NCBI GenBank assembly: GCA_017444505.1
Contig: JAFSWK010000092.1
Location: 1 to 22,942, forward strand
Length of the DNA stretch: 22,942 nucleotides
From: Rhodocyclaceae bacterium
GTDB taxonomy: Bacteria > Pseudomonadota > Gammaproteobacteria > Burkholderiales > Rhodocyclaceae
Reading direction: 5' to 3'
How positions within the stretch are numbered: position 1 is the first letter of the stretch; the number at the start of each line of letters is the position of its first letter. The notes under the pieces were generated by a model, which did not search any database, was not told the origin of the DNA, and saw only the letters and a program-made list of their open reading frames with translations. The translations under genes were made by a program, and so were the position numbers. Of this stretch, positions 7,159 through 13,607 are shown piece after piece.

Positions 7159-9048
7159 TTAGCGCGCGGCGTCCAGCATTTTGAGGTGTTCTTCAATGCT
7201 GCGCTGGATGCCGGGGGCGTCGAGGCCGCAGTCGGACAGCAGGCGGGATTGGTCGCCGTGGTCGATGAAGCGGTCCGGCAGGCCGAGGCGCAGCAGGCGG
7301 GGGGCGCGGGGGAGGGTGTCGAGGAAGCGGGCGATTTCGCCGCCGATGCCGCCTGCAACAGAGCCTTCTTCGACGACGACGAGAAGTTCGTGCGCGGCGG
7401 CCAGCGCGCGCAGGCAGTCGGTGTCCAGCGGTTTGGCAAAGCGCATGTTGACGAGGGTGGCGTCCAGCGCGCGGGCGGCTTCGTCTGCGGGGGCGACCAT
7501 GGTGCCGAAGGCGGCGATGGCGATGCGTTTGCCTTGCCGCAGGAGGTGCGCTTTGCCGATTTCGATGGGCGGACAGGGTTCATCGGCGGCGCTGACGGGG
7601 GTGCGCAGGGGGCCGCGCGGGTAGCGCACGGCGGTGGGGCCGTCGTGCTGGAAGGCGGCGGTGAGCATGGCGCGGCATTCGTCGGCAGTGGCGGGGCAGA
7701 AGAAGGTGAGGTTGGGGATGCAGGTGAGGAAGGCGAGGTCGAAGGCGCCGTGGTGGGTGGCGCCGTCGGCGCCGACGAGTCCGGCACGGTCGATGGCGAG
7801 CAGGACGGGGAGGTTTTGCAGGGCGATGTCGTGCACGAATTGGTCGTAGGCGCGCTGCAAGAAGGTGGAGTAGATGGCGACGACGGGTTTCAGGCCGCCA
7901 CAGGCCAGCCCTGCGGCGAGCGTGAGGGCGTGCTGTTCGGCGATGCCGACGTCGTGAAAGCGGTCGGGGAAGGTTTCGGCAAACCGTACCATGCCGGAGC
8001 CTTCGCGCATGGCGGGGGTGATGGCGACGAGGCGTTCTTCACGCGCGGCCATTTCACAGAGCCAGTCGCCAAACAGCGGCGCGCAGGCGGGCGGCGTGGC
8101 GGCAGTGGCGGGCGCAGGCGCGGGGGCGATGCCGGTGGTGTGGTCGAAACGGGAGACGCCGTGATAGAGAATGGGGTCGGCTTCGGCGAGTTTGTAGCCC
8201 TGGCCTTTGCGGGTGACGATGTGCAGAAAACGCGGGCCTTTGATTTTGCGCAGGTTTTGCAGTACGGGGACGAGGGTGTCGAGGTCGTGCCCGTCGATGG
8301 GACCGTAGTAGTCGAAGCCGAATTCTTCAAAGAGGGTGCCGGGGGTGACAAGACCTTTGACGTGTTCTTCCACGCGGCGGGCGAGGTCTTTGGCGGGGGG
8401 GAGCATGTCGAGCATTTTGCTGCCGACACGACGGGCGGCGTGCCAGGTGGCGCCGGAGAGCATCCGCGAGAGGATGTGCGAGATGGCACCCACCGGCGGG
8501 GAGATGGACATTTCGTTGTCGTTGAGGATGACGATGAGGTCAATGTCGTGCAGGTCGCCGGCGTGGTTCAGGGCTTCAAAGGCCATGCCTGCGGAGAGTG
8601 CGCCGTCGCCAATGACGGCGATGGATTGCTGGGCGCGGCCTTGGTCGCGCGCGGCAATGGCCATGCCGAGCGCGGCGGCAATGGAGGTGGATGAGTGCGC
8701 GGTGCCGAAGGCGTCGTATTCGCTTTCATCGCGGCGCGGGAAGCCGGAAAGCCCGCCATATTGCCGCAGGGTGGACATGGCTTCGCGCCGCCCGGTGAGG
8801 ATTTTGTGGCTGTAACTTTGGTGGCCTACGTCCCAGACAATGGGGTCGTGCGGGGTGTCGAAGACGTAGTGCAGGGCAATGGAAAGTTCTACCGTGCCGA
8901 GGTTGGAAGAAAGGTGGCCGCCGGTGCGCGAGACGGATTCGACCAGAAAGGTGCGCAGTTCTTCGGCAAGCTGGGGCAACTGGTCGCGGGCAAGCTGGCG
9001 CAGTTCGGCAGGGCTGTGAAGGGTGTCGAGCAGGGCGGTGGGGGTCAT
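7159..9048 (-). CDS. dxs: 1-deoxy-D-xylulose-5-phosphate synthase
   Basis: A 629-residue thiamine-diphosphate enzyme that condenses pyruvate with glyceraldehyde 3-phosphate, the first step of the MEP isoprenoid pathway, and also feeds thiamine and pyridoxal synthesis. Visible landmarks are GGHLSSNLG with the catalytic His at 45, DVGHQSYSHKILTGR (73-87), the ThDP/Mg motif beginning GDGALSAGMAFEA (148) with N176, the YYGPIDGHD segment, and GIAEQHA with the catalytic Glu at 371. A short Ala/Pro-rich linker (about 309-323) separates the first and second domains. Length is normal for the family. It begins 12 bases after the ispA stop; the ribosome site is weak, suggesting translational coupling. 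Confidence 0.97.
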   Translation of the reverse strand: MTPTALLDTLHSPAELRQLARDQLPQLAEELRTFLVESVSRTGGHLSSNLGTVELSIALHYVFDTPHDPIVWDVGHQSYSHKILTGRREAMSTLRQYGGLSGFPRRDESEYDAFGTAHSSTSIAAALGMAIAARDQGRAQQSIAVIGDGALSAGMAFEALNHAGDLHDIDLIVILNDNEMSISPPVGAISHILSRMLSGATWHAARRVGSKMLDMLPPAKDLARRVEEHVKGLVTPGTLFEEFGFDYYGPIDGHDLDTLVPVLQNLRKIKGPRFLHIVTRKGQGYKLAEADPILYHGVSRFDHTTGIAPAPAPATAATPPACAPLFGDWLCEMAAREERLVAITPAMREGSGMVRFAETFPDRFHDVGIAEQHALTLAAGLACGGLKPVVAIYSTFLQRAYDQFVHDIALQNLPVLLAIDRAGLVGADGATHHGAFDLAFLTCIPNLTFFCPATADECRAMLTAAFQHDGPTAVRYPRGPLRTPVSAADEPCPPIEIGKAHLLRQGKRIAIAAFGTMVAPADEAARALDATLVNMRFAKPLDTDCLRALAAAHELLVVVEEGSVAGGIGGEIARFLDTLPRAPRLLRLGLPDRFIDHGDQSRLLSDCGLDAPGIQRSIEEHLKMLDAAR

Positions 9049-9060
9049 GGTGCGCGGTGG

Positions 9061-9981
9061 TCAGTGGCTGCGGCAGGCGATGAAATCCAGCACCTGGCCG
9101 AGACGGTGAGCAGCTTCGCCCAGCGCGGCAAGCGCGGTGCGGGCGTCAAGCAGCAGTTCGTCGGCCAGACGGCGGGCGTCCGTCAGGCCAAGCAGGGAAA
9201 CGTAGGTGGGTTTGTCGTTCATGGCGTCTTTGCCGGCGGTTTTGCCCAGCGTGGTGGTGCTGGCGGTGTCGTCCAGAATGTCATCGACGACCTGAAACAA
9301 GAGACCTGCGCGTTTGCTGAAAACATCAAGCTGTTCGCGCTGCGCGGCGGGCAGCGGCTGCGCGCCTGCGTCGGCACCGAGCAGGACGGCGGCGCGAATC
9401 AGCGCGCCGGTTTTGTGCAGGTGCATGACTTCGAGTTCGGCGCGGCTGATGCGGCGCCCGACGTTGGCCAGGTCCATTGCCTGTCCGCCCGCCATGCCGC
9501 GCGAGCCGCTGGCCTGCGCCAGCAAAGTGACCATGGCCAGACGGCGCGCGTCGGGCACGCCCAGCCCGGGGCGGGCGAGCAGTTCAAAGGCCTGGGTTTG
9601 CAGCGCGTCGCCTACCAGCAGCGCCGTGGCTTCGTCATACTGGATGTGTACGGTGGGCTTGCCCCGGCGCAGGGTGTCGTTGTCCATGCAGGGCATGTCG
9701 TCATGCACCAGGGAATAGGCGTGGATACATTCGAGGGCGCAGGCGATGAGGTCCAGCGCCTCGGGCTGTGCGCCGACCAGCTCTCCGGCGGCGTGGGCGA
9801 GCAGGGCGCGCACCCGTTTGCCCGCGCCCAGCGTGGCGTAACGCATGGCTTCATGCAGCCGCGCGGGGGCGATGCCGACGGCGGGCAGGGCGTGGTCGAG
9901 GGCGGTTTCGGTGCGGCGCTGGATGGCGTGCATCCAGTCGGCAAAGGCTTGTTCGCACGAAGGGTCGGTGGTGCGGGTCAT
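9061..9981 (-). CDS. ispA: Farnesyl (polyprenyl) diphosphate synthase
   Basis: A 306-residue trans-prenyltransferase that adds isopentenyl diphosphate to allylic diphosphates to make farnesyl diphosphate. Both Mg-binding Asp motifs are intact: the first as DDMPCMD (94-100) followed by RRGKPT, the second as DDILD (233-237). GKRVRALL (54-61) carries the diphosphate-binding basic residues. Its ATG overlaps the xseB stop by four bases (ATGA). With dxs directly downstream, the operon supplies the start and an end step of short-chain isoprenoid synthesis. Confidence 0.96.
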   Translation of the reverse strand: MTRTTDPSCEQAFADWMHAIQRRTETALDHALPAVGIAPARLHEAMRYATLGAGKRVRALLAHAAGELVGAQPEALDLIACALECIHAYSLVHDDMPCMDNDTLRRGKPTVHIQYDEATALLVGDALQTQAFELLARPGLGVPDARRLAMVTLLAQASGSRGMAGGQAMDLANVGRRISRAELEVMHLHKTGALIRAAVLLGADAGAQPLPAAQREQLDVFSKRAGLLFQVVDDILDDTASTTTLGKTAGKDAMNDKPTYVSLLGLTDARRLADELLLDARTALAALGEAAHRLGQVLDFIACRSH

Positions 9982-10223
9982 TGCGGTGTTTTTAGCGGAA
10001 CAAAACGGCCATCGGCTTCCAGCACGGCGAGCTGTTTTTCTGCCGCGACAAGCTGTTTTTCACAGTATTGCAACAGTTGTGCCCCTTCGCGGCAGTGCGC
10101 CAGCGAGGCTTCCAGCGCCAGTTCGCCGGTCTCCATTTGTGCGATGAGTTCTTCCAGACGCGCAATGGCCGCTTCAAAGCTGGCCGGTTTGCCTGGCTGC
10201 GCGGTTTTTGCCGATGCTGGCAC
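9978..10223 (-). CDS. xseB: Exodeoxyribonuclease VII small subunit
   Basis: An 81-residue protein with the XseB signature: SFEAAIARLEELIAQMETG, then LEASLAHCREGAQLL and CEKQLVAAEKQL. The small subunit is helical and binds XseA to form the enzyme that degrades single-stranded DNA. I place the start at the GTG at 10223, which has CAGGAG seven bases upstream and gives the normal length. An in-frame ATG at 10286 would add 21 residues without family similarity and lies inside the putative promoter. First gene of xseB-ispA-dxs. Confidence 0.9.
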   Translation of the reverse strand: MPASAKTAQPGKPASFEAAIARLEELIAQMETGELALEASLAHCREGAQLLQYCEKQLVAAEKQLAVLEADGRFVPLKTPQ

Positions 10224-10257
10224 GGGGGTGCTCCTGAGCAAGAATGGGAAGCAGGGG

Positions 10258-10286
10258 AAAGTACCCGATTGCACGGCAAGAAGCAA
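10258..10286 (-). promoter_or_regulatory. Putative sigma-70 promoter of xseB-ispA-dxs
   Basis: On the minus strand TTGCTT (10281-10286) is followed after 17 bases by TACTTT (10258-10263), 34 bases before the GTG start of xseB. Spacing is ideal; both hexamers deviate from consensus. Confidence 0.4.
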
Positions 10287-10305
10287 ACGCCAAATCGGGC
10301 GGCAG

Positions 10306-10328
10306 ACCGGCGCGGCGCGCGCGCCGGT
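10306..10328 (-). terminator. GC-rich hairpin after putP without T-run
   Basis: Nine-base perfect stem ACCGGCGCG/CGCGCCGGT with a five-base loop, 15 bases after the putP stop. There is no T-run on the minus strand, so it is at best a weak or Rho-assisted terminator or a 3' mRNA-stabilising hairpin. Confidence 0.35.
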
Positions 10329-10343
10329 TGTGCGGGTGCGGCG

Positions 10344-11837
10344 TTACAGCCCGAGGCGGCGGGCTTCTTCGCCCGCTTGCCGCCATTTTTCCTGCATCGC
10401 CGGGCTGGGCGGCGAACTGAGCAGGCTGGTGACGACAATGGCGATGCCGCCGAGAATGAAGCCGGGGACGATTTCATATAGGCCGAGCCAGCCGTTTTGC
10501 TTCCACACCAGCACGGTGACCGCGCCCACTACGATACCGGCCAGCGCGCCTTCGCGGGTGACGCGGTGCCAGAACAGCGAGGCGATGATGACCGGCCCAA
10601 AAGCCGCGCCGAAGCCGCCCCAGGCGTAGCTGACCATGCTGAGCACCTTGGAATCGGGGTCGCCCGCCATAAAGATGGCGATGAGCGCGATGATCAGCAC
10701 CATGCTGCGGCCAATCCAGACAAGCTGTTTCTGGCTGGCCTCGCGGTTGATGAAGGTGCGGTAAATGTCTTCGGTCAGCGCGCTGGCGCACACCAGCAAC
10801 TGACACGAAAGCGTGCTCATGATGGCGGCGAGAATGGCCGCCAGCAGCAGTCCGGCAATCCACGGCGAGAAGAGCTGGCGCGCCAGTTCCATAAACACAC
10901 TTTCGCCATTGGCGCGCACGGCGGTATCCAGACCGGGATGGGCGTTGAAATACGCGATGCCGAAAAAGCCCACCGCCACAGCACCGCCCAGGCAGAGAAT
11001 CATCCACGTCATGCTGATGCGGCGCGCGCGCGGGATGGACGCGGGTGAGTCGGCGGCCATGAAGCGCACCAGAATGTGCGGCTGGCCAAAATAGCCCAGC
11101 CCCCAGGCGAGCAGCGAAATGATGCCAACGGCGGTGGCGCCGTCCATCAGGTCAAACTGCGCGGGCGAGATGAAATCTTGCCAGACCTGCCCGTCCTGCA
11201 AGGTGCCGTTGATGGCGGCGTAGGCCATGATGGGCGCGAGCAGCAGGGCGGTAATCATCAAGGAAGCCTGAATGGTGTCCGTCCAGCTCACCGCCAGAAA
11301 ACCGCCGATAAAGACGTAAATGATGGTGCAGCACGCGCCGACCCACAGCGCCGTGTCATATTGCAAGCCAAACATGTTTTCAAACAGCCGCGCACCGGCT
11401 ACCACGCCCGAAGCGCAGTACAGCGTGAAGAAAATCAGGATGACGATGGCGCTGATGATGCGCAGCAGGTTGTTGTTGTCTTCAAAGCGGCTGGCGAAAT
11501 AATCGGGCAGCGTCAGCGCGTTGTCCGCCCGTTCCGTGAACAGGCGCAGGCGCGCGGCCACAAGGCGCCAGTTCAGATACGCGCCGATGGTCAGCCCGAT
11601 GGCAATCCACGATTCCTTGATGCCCGAGACAAACACCGCGCCCGGCAACCCCATCAGCAGCCAGCCGCTCATGTCGGACGCACCGGCAGAGAGCGCGGTG
11701 ACAAAACTGCCCAGCCGCCGCCCGCCGAGGATGTAGTCAGACAAATCGCGCGTATAACGATAGCCCAGCCAGCCAATCAACAACATGCCCGCGAGATAGA
11801 CGCCGAACATGAAGAAAGTGGGATGATTCCAGCTCAT
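10344..11837 (-). CDS. putP: Sodium/proline symporter
   Basis: A 497-residue member of the solute:sodium symporter family, close in length to E. coli PutP (502). About 13 membrane segments can be followed. SAGASDMSGWLLMGLPGA carries D55 and S57, the positions used for Na+ and proline in E. coli PutP, and AAIMSTLSCQLLVCASA carries the second Na+ site pair at S341/T342 (340/341 in E. coli). It imports proline with sodium across the inner membrane. The ATG at 11837 matches the PutP N-terminus and has GGAG nine bases upstream; the open frame extending to 12293 overlaps another gene and is not used. No putA is in the window. Confidence 0.95.
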   Translation of the reverse strand: MSWNHPTFFMFGVYLAGMLLIGWLGYRYTRDLSDYILGGRRLGSFVTALSAGASDMSGWLLMGLPGAVFVSGIKESWIAIGLTIGAYLNWRLVAARLRLFTERADNALTLPDYFASRFEDNNNLLRIISAIVILIFFTLYCASGVVAGARLFENMFGLQYDTALWVGACCTIIYVFIGGFLAVSWTDTIQASLMITALLLAPIMAYAAINGTLQDGQVWQDFISPAQFDLMDGATAVGIISLLAWGLGYFGQPHILVRFMAADSPASIPRARRISMTWMILCLGGAVAVGFFGIAYFNAHPGLDTAVRANGESVFMELARQLFSPWIAGLLLAAILAAIMSTLSCQLLVCASALTEDIYRTFINREASQKQLVWIGRSMVLIIALIAIFMAGDPDSKVLSMVSYAWGGFGAAFGPVIIASLFWHRVTREGALAGIVVGAVTVLVWKQNGWLGLYEIVPGFILGGIAIVVTSLLSSPPSPAMQEKWRQAGEEARRLGL

Positions 11838-11901
11838 GCAATGCAGCTCCGTGAATTTGCGGGAAAAGTTCGCCGCGAGGTTGTCGGAAAAGTGAGCGCG
11901 G

Positions 11902-11925
11902 ATTGTATCACCCGCGCCTTGCGGG
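11902..11925 (-). promoter_or_regulatory. Hairpin plus extended -10 promoter (TGATACAAT) of putP
   Basis: On the minus strand a short hairpin CCCGC-AAGGC-GCGGG runs directly into TGATACAAT, an extended -10 element 65 bases before the putP ATG. A close copy, CCCCGCAAGG then CGGGTGATACAAT, is found at 12648-12671 before the adjacent gene. Confidence 0.5.
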
Positions 11926-11976
11926 GACGGCGGGCGGCGGCGGCGCACGCGGAAGGGAGCGATGCGGGATGGCAGA

Positions 11977-12606
11977 TTATTCTTCGCAGGTGCCGCTGTC
12001 GGGCGAACCCCATGAGGTGCCGTCCAGATTTTTGCTGTACGCCCGATAGGCTTTCCGGCGTTCCCGGGTGTTGACGGTGAGGTCTTCCAGTTTTGTCCCC
12101 ACGACGAGGGGGTCTTTGTCGCCGCCCTCACCAGCAAATCGCTCAAAAAGGCAGGAAATTGCCTCCGAGGATTTGCGGCCAACCAATCTGGCGGCGTCAC
12201 GGCTGATGGTGCCTTTCGTAATCGCCAACTGCATGGCGCGCGCAAACTGCTCGGCGGCCTTGCGCTGGGCGGGTTCGGGGTAATGCTGGGCAATGTAGGC
12301 GTCTACGTCGTCGCGGATGCCGTTGGTGTCTTGGTCGGAACCTTCCAGGCTCTTTGTGGGCGGGGCGCTGCGCGCTGCCATCTCGGCGAGTCGCTCGTCA
12401 TCGGTGCGATAGGCAAACGTTTCCAGAGGCGGGCAGGCGTCGGCGTCATCCGGCGCGGCAGTGCAAAAATCGTTGACGCAGTGAGGCAGGGGGATTGGAG
12501 GACAGTGGGCAGCATCCTGTGGGGCGGGCGCGTTTGCGCGCTCTTCGCTATGGACGGGGCAGGCGAGCAGGGCGGCGGCTGCGATTGCAAACAGTTGTTT
12601 CTTCAT
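11977..12606 (-). CDS. Uncharacterised exported protein with calcium-loop-like motif, copy 2 (possible lipoprotein)
   Basis: A 209-residue protein I cannot assign to a named family. The N-terminus MKKQLFAIAAAALLACPVHS is a signal peptide; LLAC could be a lipobox with Cys16, or a signal peptidase I site may follow HS. Residues 30-60 are Pro/Cys-rich (Cys 35, 43, 48, 58). Residues 87-126 hold GSDQDTNGIRDDVDAYI, in which D91, D93, N95, D99 and D102 fit a DxDxNG calcium-binding loop, followed by a helix-like segment QRKAAEQFARAMQ. C152 and C207 are conserved with the paralog at the same 55-residue spacing and probably form a disulfide. The start at 12606 puts the signal peptide at the N-terminus; the ribosome site is weak. 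It lies upstream of putP on the same strand. Function is unknown; the envelope location is inferred. Confidence 0.75.
   Translation of the reverse strand: MKKQLFAIAAAALLACPVHSEERANAPAPQDAAHCPPIPLPHCVNDFCTAAPDDADACPPLETFAYRTDDERLAEMAARSAPPTKSLEGSDQDTNGIRDDVDAYIAQHYPEPAQRKAAEQFARAMQLAITKGTISRDAARLVGRKSSEAISCLFERFAGEGGDKDPLVVGTKLEDLTVNTRERRKAYRAYSKNLDGTSWGSPDSGTCEE
12229..12348 (-). repeat. Near-identical 120-bp core shared with 13068-13187
   Basis: Codons for residues 87-126 of this gene and 80-119 of the paralog differ at only 8 of 120 bases, seven of them silent, giving 39 of 40 identical residues. The rest of the two coding regions is much more diverged (about half of residues identical over the C-terminal 83). 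Confidence 0.85.
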
Positions 12607-12647
12607 TTGTTTATCTTGCGACGGGACGGAATACAGACTGACCGCAA

Positions 12648-12671
12648 ATTGTATCACCCGGCCTTGCGGGG
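12648..12671 (-). promoter_or_regulatory. Extended -10 promoter (TGATACAAT) copy before the downstream paralog
   Basis: The minus strand reads CCCCGCAAGG, CCGGG, then TGATACAAT, matching the putP promoter element at 11902-11925 with one base deleted in the hairpin. It lies 41 bases before the ATG at 12606 and just after a terminator, so it is well placed to give this gene its own transcript. Confidence 0.5.
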
Positions 12672-12673
12672 TA

Positions 12674-12708
12674 GAAAAAAGCGGGAAGCGCGCAATGGCT
12701 TCCCGCTT
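12674..12708 (-). terminator. Rho-independent terminator of the upstream paralog
   Basis: Ten-base perfect stem AGCGGGAAGC/GCTTCCCGCT with an eight-base loop, followed on the minus strand by a run of T (CTTTTTTCT). It lies about 110 bases beyond the stop at 12816. The 107 bases between stop and terminator hold only a small TATCG/CGATA inverted repeat; I see no gene there. Confidence 0.85.
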
Positions 12709-12815
12709 TGGGTTGTAGGCGGCGGCTTAGTCGTAAGTAACCTTATATGCCGGGGAAGGTTAGCATGGCGGTGAATACCAGTGATGCTATCGTAGTAGCG
12801 ATACGGGATGTCAGA

Positions 12816-13424
12816 TTATTTTTCACAATTGTCTCCGTCGGAAGAACCCAACGCGGTACCGTTCAAGGTTTTGTTGTAGGCAAGATATGATTTCAGCCGT
12901 TTTTTTGTGTTGGCGGTGACTCCTTCCAGTTTTTCCACTACAGCGGCGGGATATGCGCTGCCGTTCTCGCCGTCGAATCGGTCAAAAATGCAGGAGATCG
13001 CAGCAGAGGAACGGCGGTCAATCGCTCTGGCAGTGTCGACACTGGTTGAGCCTGTTGTAACCGCTTCCTGCATGGCGCGTGCAAACTGCTCGGCGGCCTT
13101 GCGCTGCGCGGGTTCGGGGTAGTGCTGGGCGATGTAGGCGTCCACGTCGTCGCGGATGCCGTTGTTGTCTTGATCGGAGCCTTCCAGACTGTCGGAGCGA
13201 TCCAGCTTGGGAATGCGACCGCGATTTTCCAGATCAGCGAGTTTCTCGGCGGCGGAACGCTTGGCAGGGGCTGCCGGAGGATTGGAATCTTCCGGCGGAA
13301 CGGACGGAGTGGTCGTTGGGGCGGGTGAAGAAGGCGCTTGACTGGATGCGTTTGCGGCTTCTTCGCTGTTGCCAGAGCTTGCCAGCAGGGCTGTCGTCAA
13401 GAGCACAAACAGTTGTTTTTTCAT
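12816..13424 (-). CDS. Uncharacterised exported protein with calcium-loop-like motif, copy 1
   Basis: A 202-residue paralog of the gene at 11977-12606. The signal peptide MKKQLFVLLTTALLASSGNS lacks the lipobox Cys (Ser16 instead of Cys16), so it is likely released after cleavage near GNS. A low-complexity Ser/Pro/Thr/Ala region follows (27-58). The core GSDQDNNGIRDDVDAYI has D84, D86, N88, D92 and D95 in a DxDxNG calcium-loop pattern. C145 and C200 are its only cysteines and match the pair in the other copy. The ATG at 13424 has AAGGA and GGTGA sequences just upstream. It has its own terminator. Such DxDxNGxxDD proteins are, as far as I know, uncharacterised; function cannot be assigned. Confidence 0.75.
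   Translation of the reverse strand: MKKQLFVLLTTALLASSGNSEEAANASSQAPSSPAPTTTPSVPPEDSNPPAAPAKRSAAEKLADLENRGRIPKLDRSDSLEGSDQDNNGIRDDVDAYIAQHYPEPAQRKAAEQFARAMQEAVTTGSTSVDTARAIDRRSSAAISCIFDRFDGENGSAYPAAVVEKLEGVTANTKKRLKSYLAYNKTLNGTALGSSDGDNCEK
13068..13187 (-). repeat. Near-identical 120-bp core shared with 12229-12348
   Basis: Second copy of the conserved core encoding the calcium-loop-like motif and following helix. See the partner block: eight base differences, one amino-acid change (Thr/Asn inside the loop). Confidence 0.85.
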
Positions 13425-13547
13425 TTGTTTCACCGTCCTTGTGGTTGGGCTGGATGCAGCATTTGCCGCAGGTTGTAGATAGGGTGGGGGCACAAAAAAG
13501 CGGGATGCGGGCGCGCGTGACGCCGACAGGTTGCCTTTTGTGGGTTG

Positions 13548-13557
13548 ATTGTACAAA
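13548..13557. promoter_or_regulatory. Possible divergent promoter core (ATTGTACAAA)
   Basis: The palindromic TTGTACAA gives TACAAT on the minus strand (towards the paralog at 13424, leader about 120 bases) and TACAAA on the plus strand (towards the DUF2339 gene at 13608). -35 matches are poor on both strands (TTCAGT at 17 bases on the minus strand, TTGCCT at 15 on the plus strand). Confidence 0.28.
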
Positions 13558-13607
13558 ATGCCACGCATTGACTGAAAGTTTGCAGGCGTTTCTGCAAGGC
13601 GTGCAAG

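Larger units (their letters stand above)
11902..13424 (-). repeat. Diverged tandem duplication: paralog gene plus downstream promoter
   Basis: Two units on the minus strand each contain a gene of the same family, then a conserved post-stop sequence (TAATCTG-C/A-CATCCCG-C/T-ATCGCT), then the CCCCGCAAGG ... GGGTGATACAAT promoter element. Unit 1 runs from 13424 to about 12648, unit 2 from 12606 to 11902. The strict order gene, tail, promoter in both units shows the copy unit included the downstream promoter. Extra sequence with a terminator is present only in unit 1. Confidence 0.65.

Noticed and set aside
7081..8694. Long plus-strand open frame (537 codons) opposite dxs
   Set aside because: Antisense shadow of dxs: Gly/Val/Asp-rich composition from GC-rich codons, no domain, no ribosome site.
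2867..10223. Gammaproteobacterial origin suggested by ccmABCD and xseB-ispA-dxs
   Set aside because: Both clusters are also found in Betaproteobacteria, and the 5S sequence and pssA-leuA pair fit that class better.
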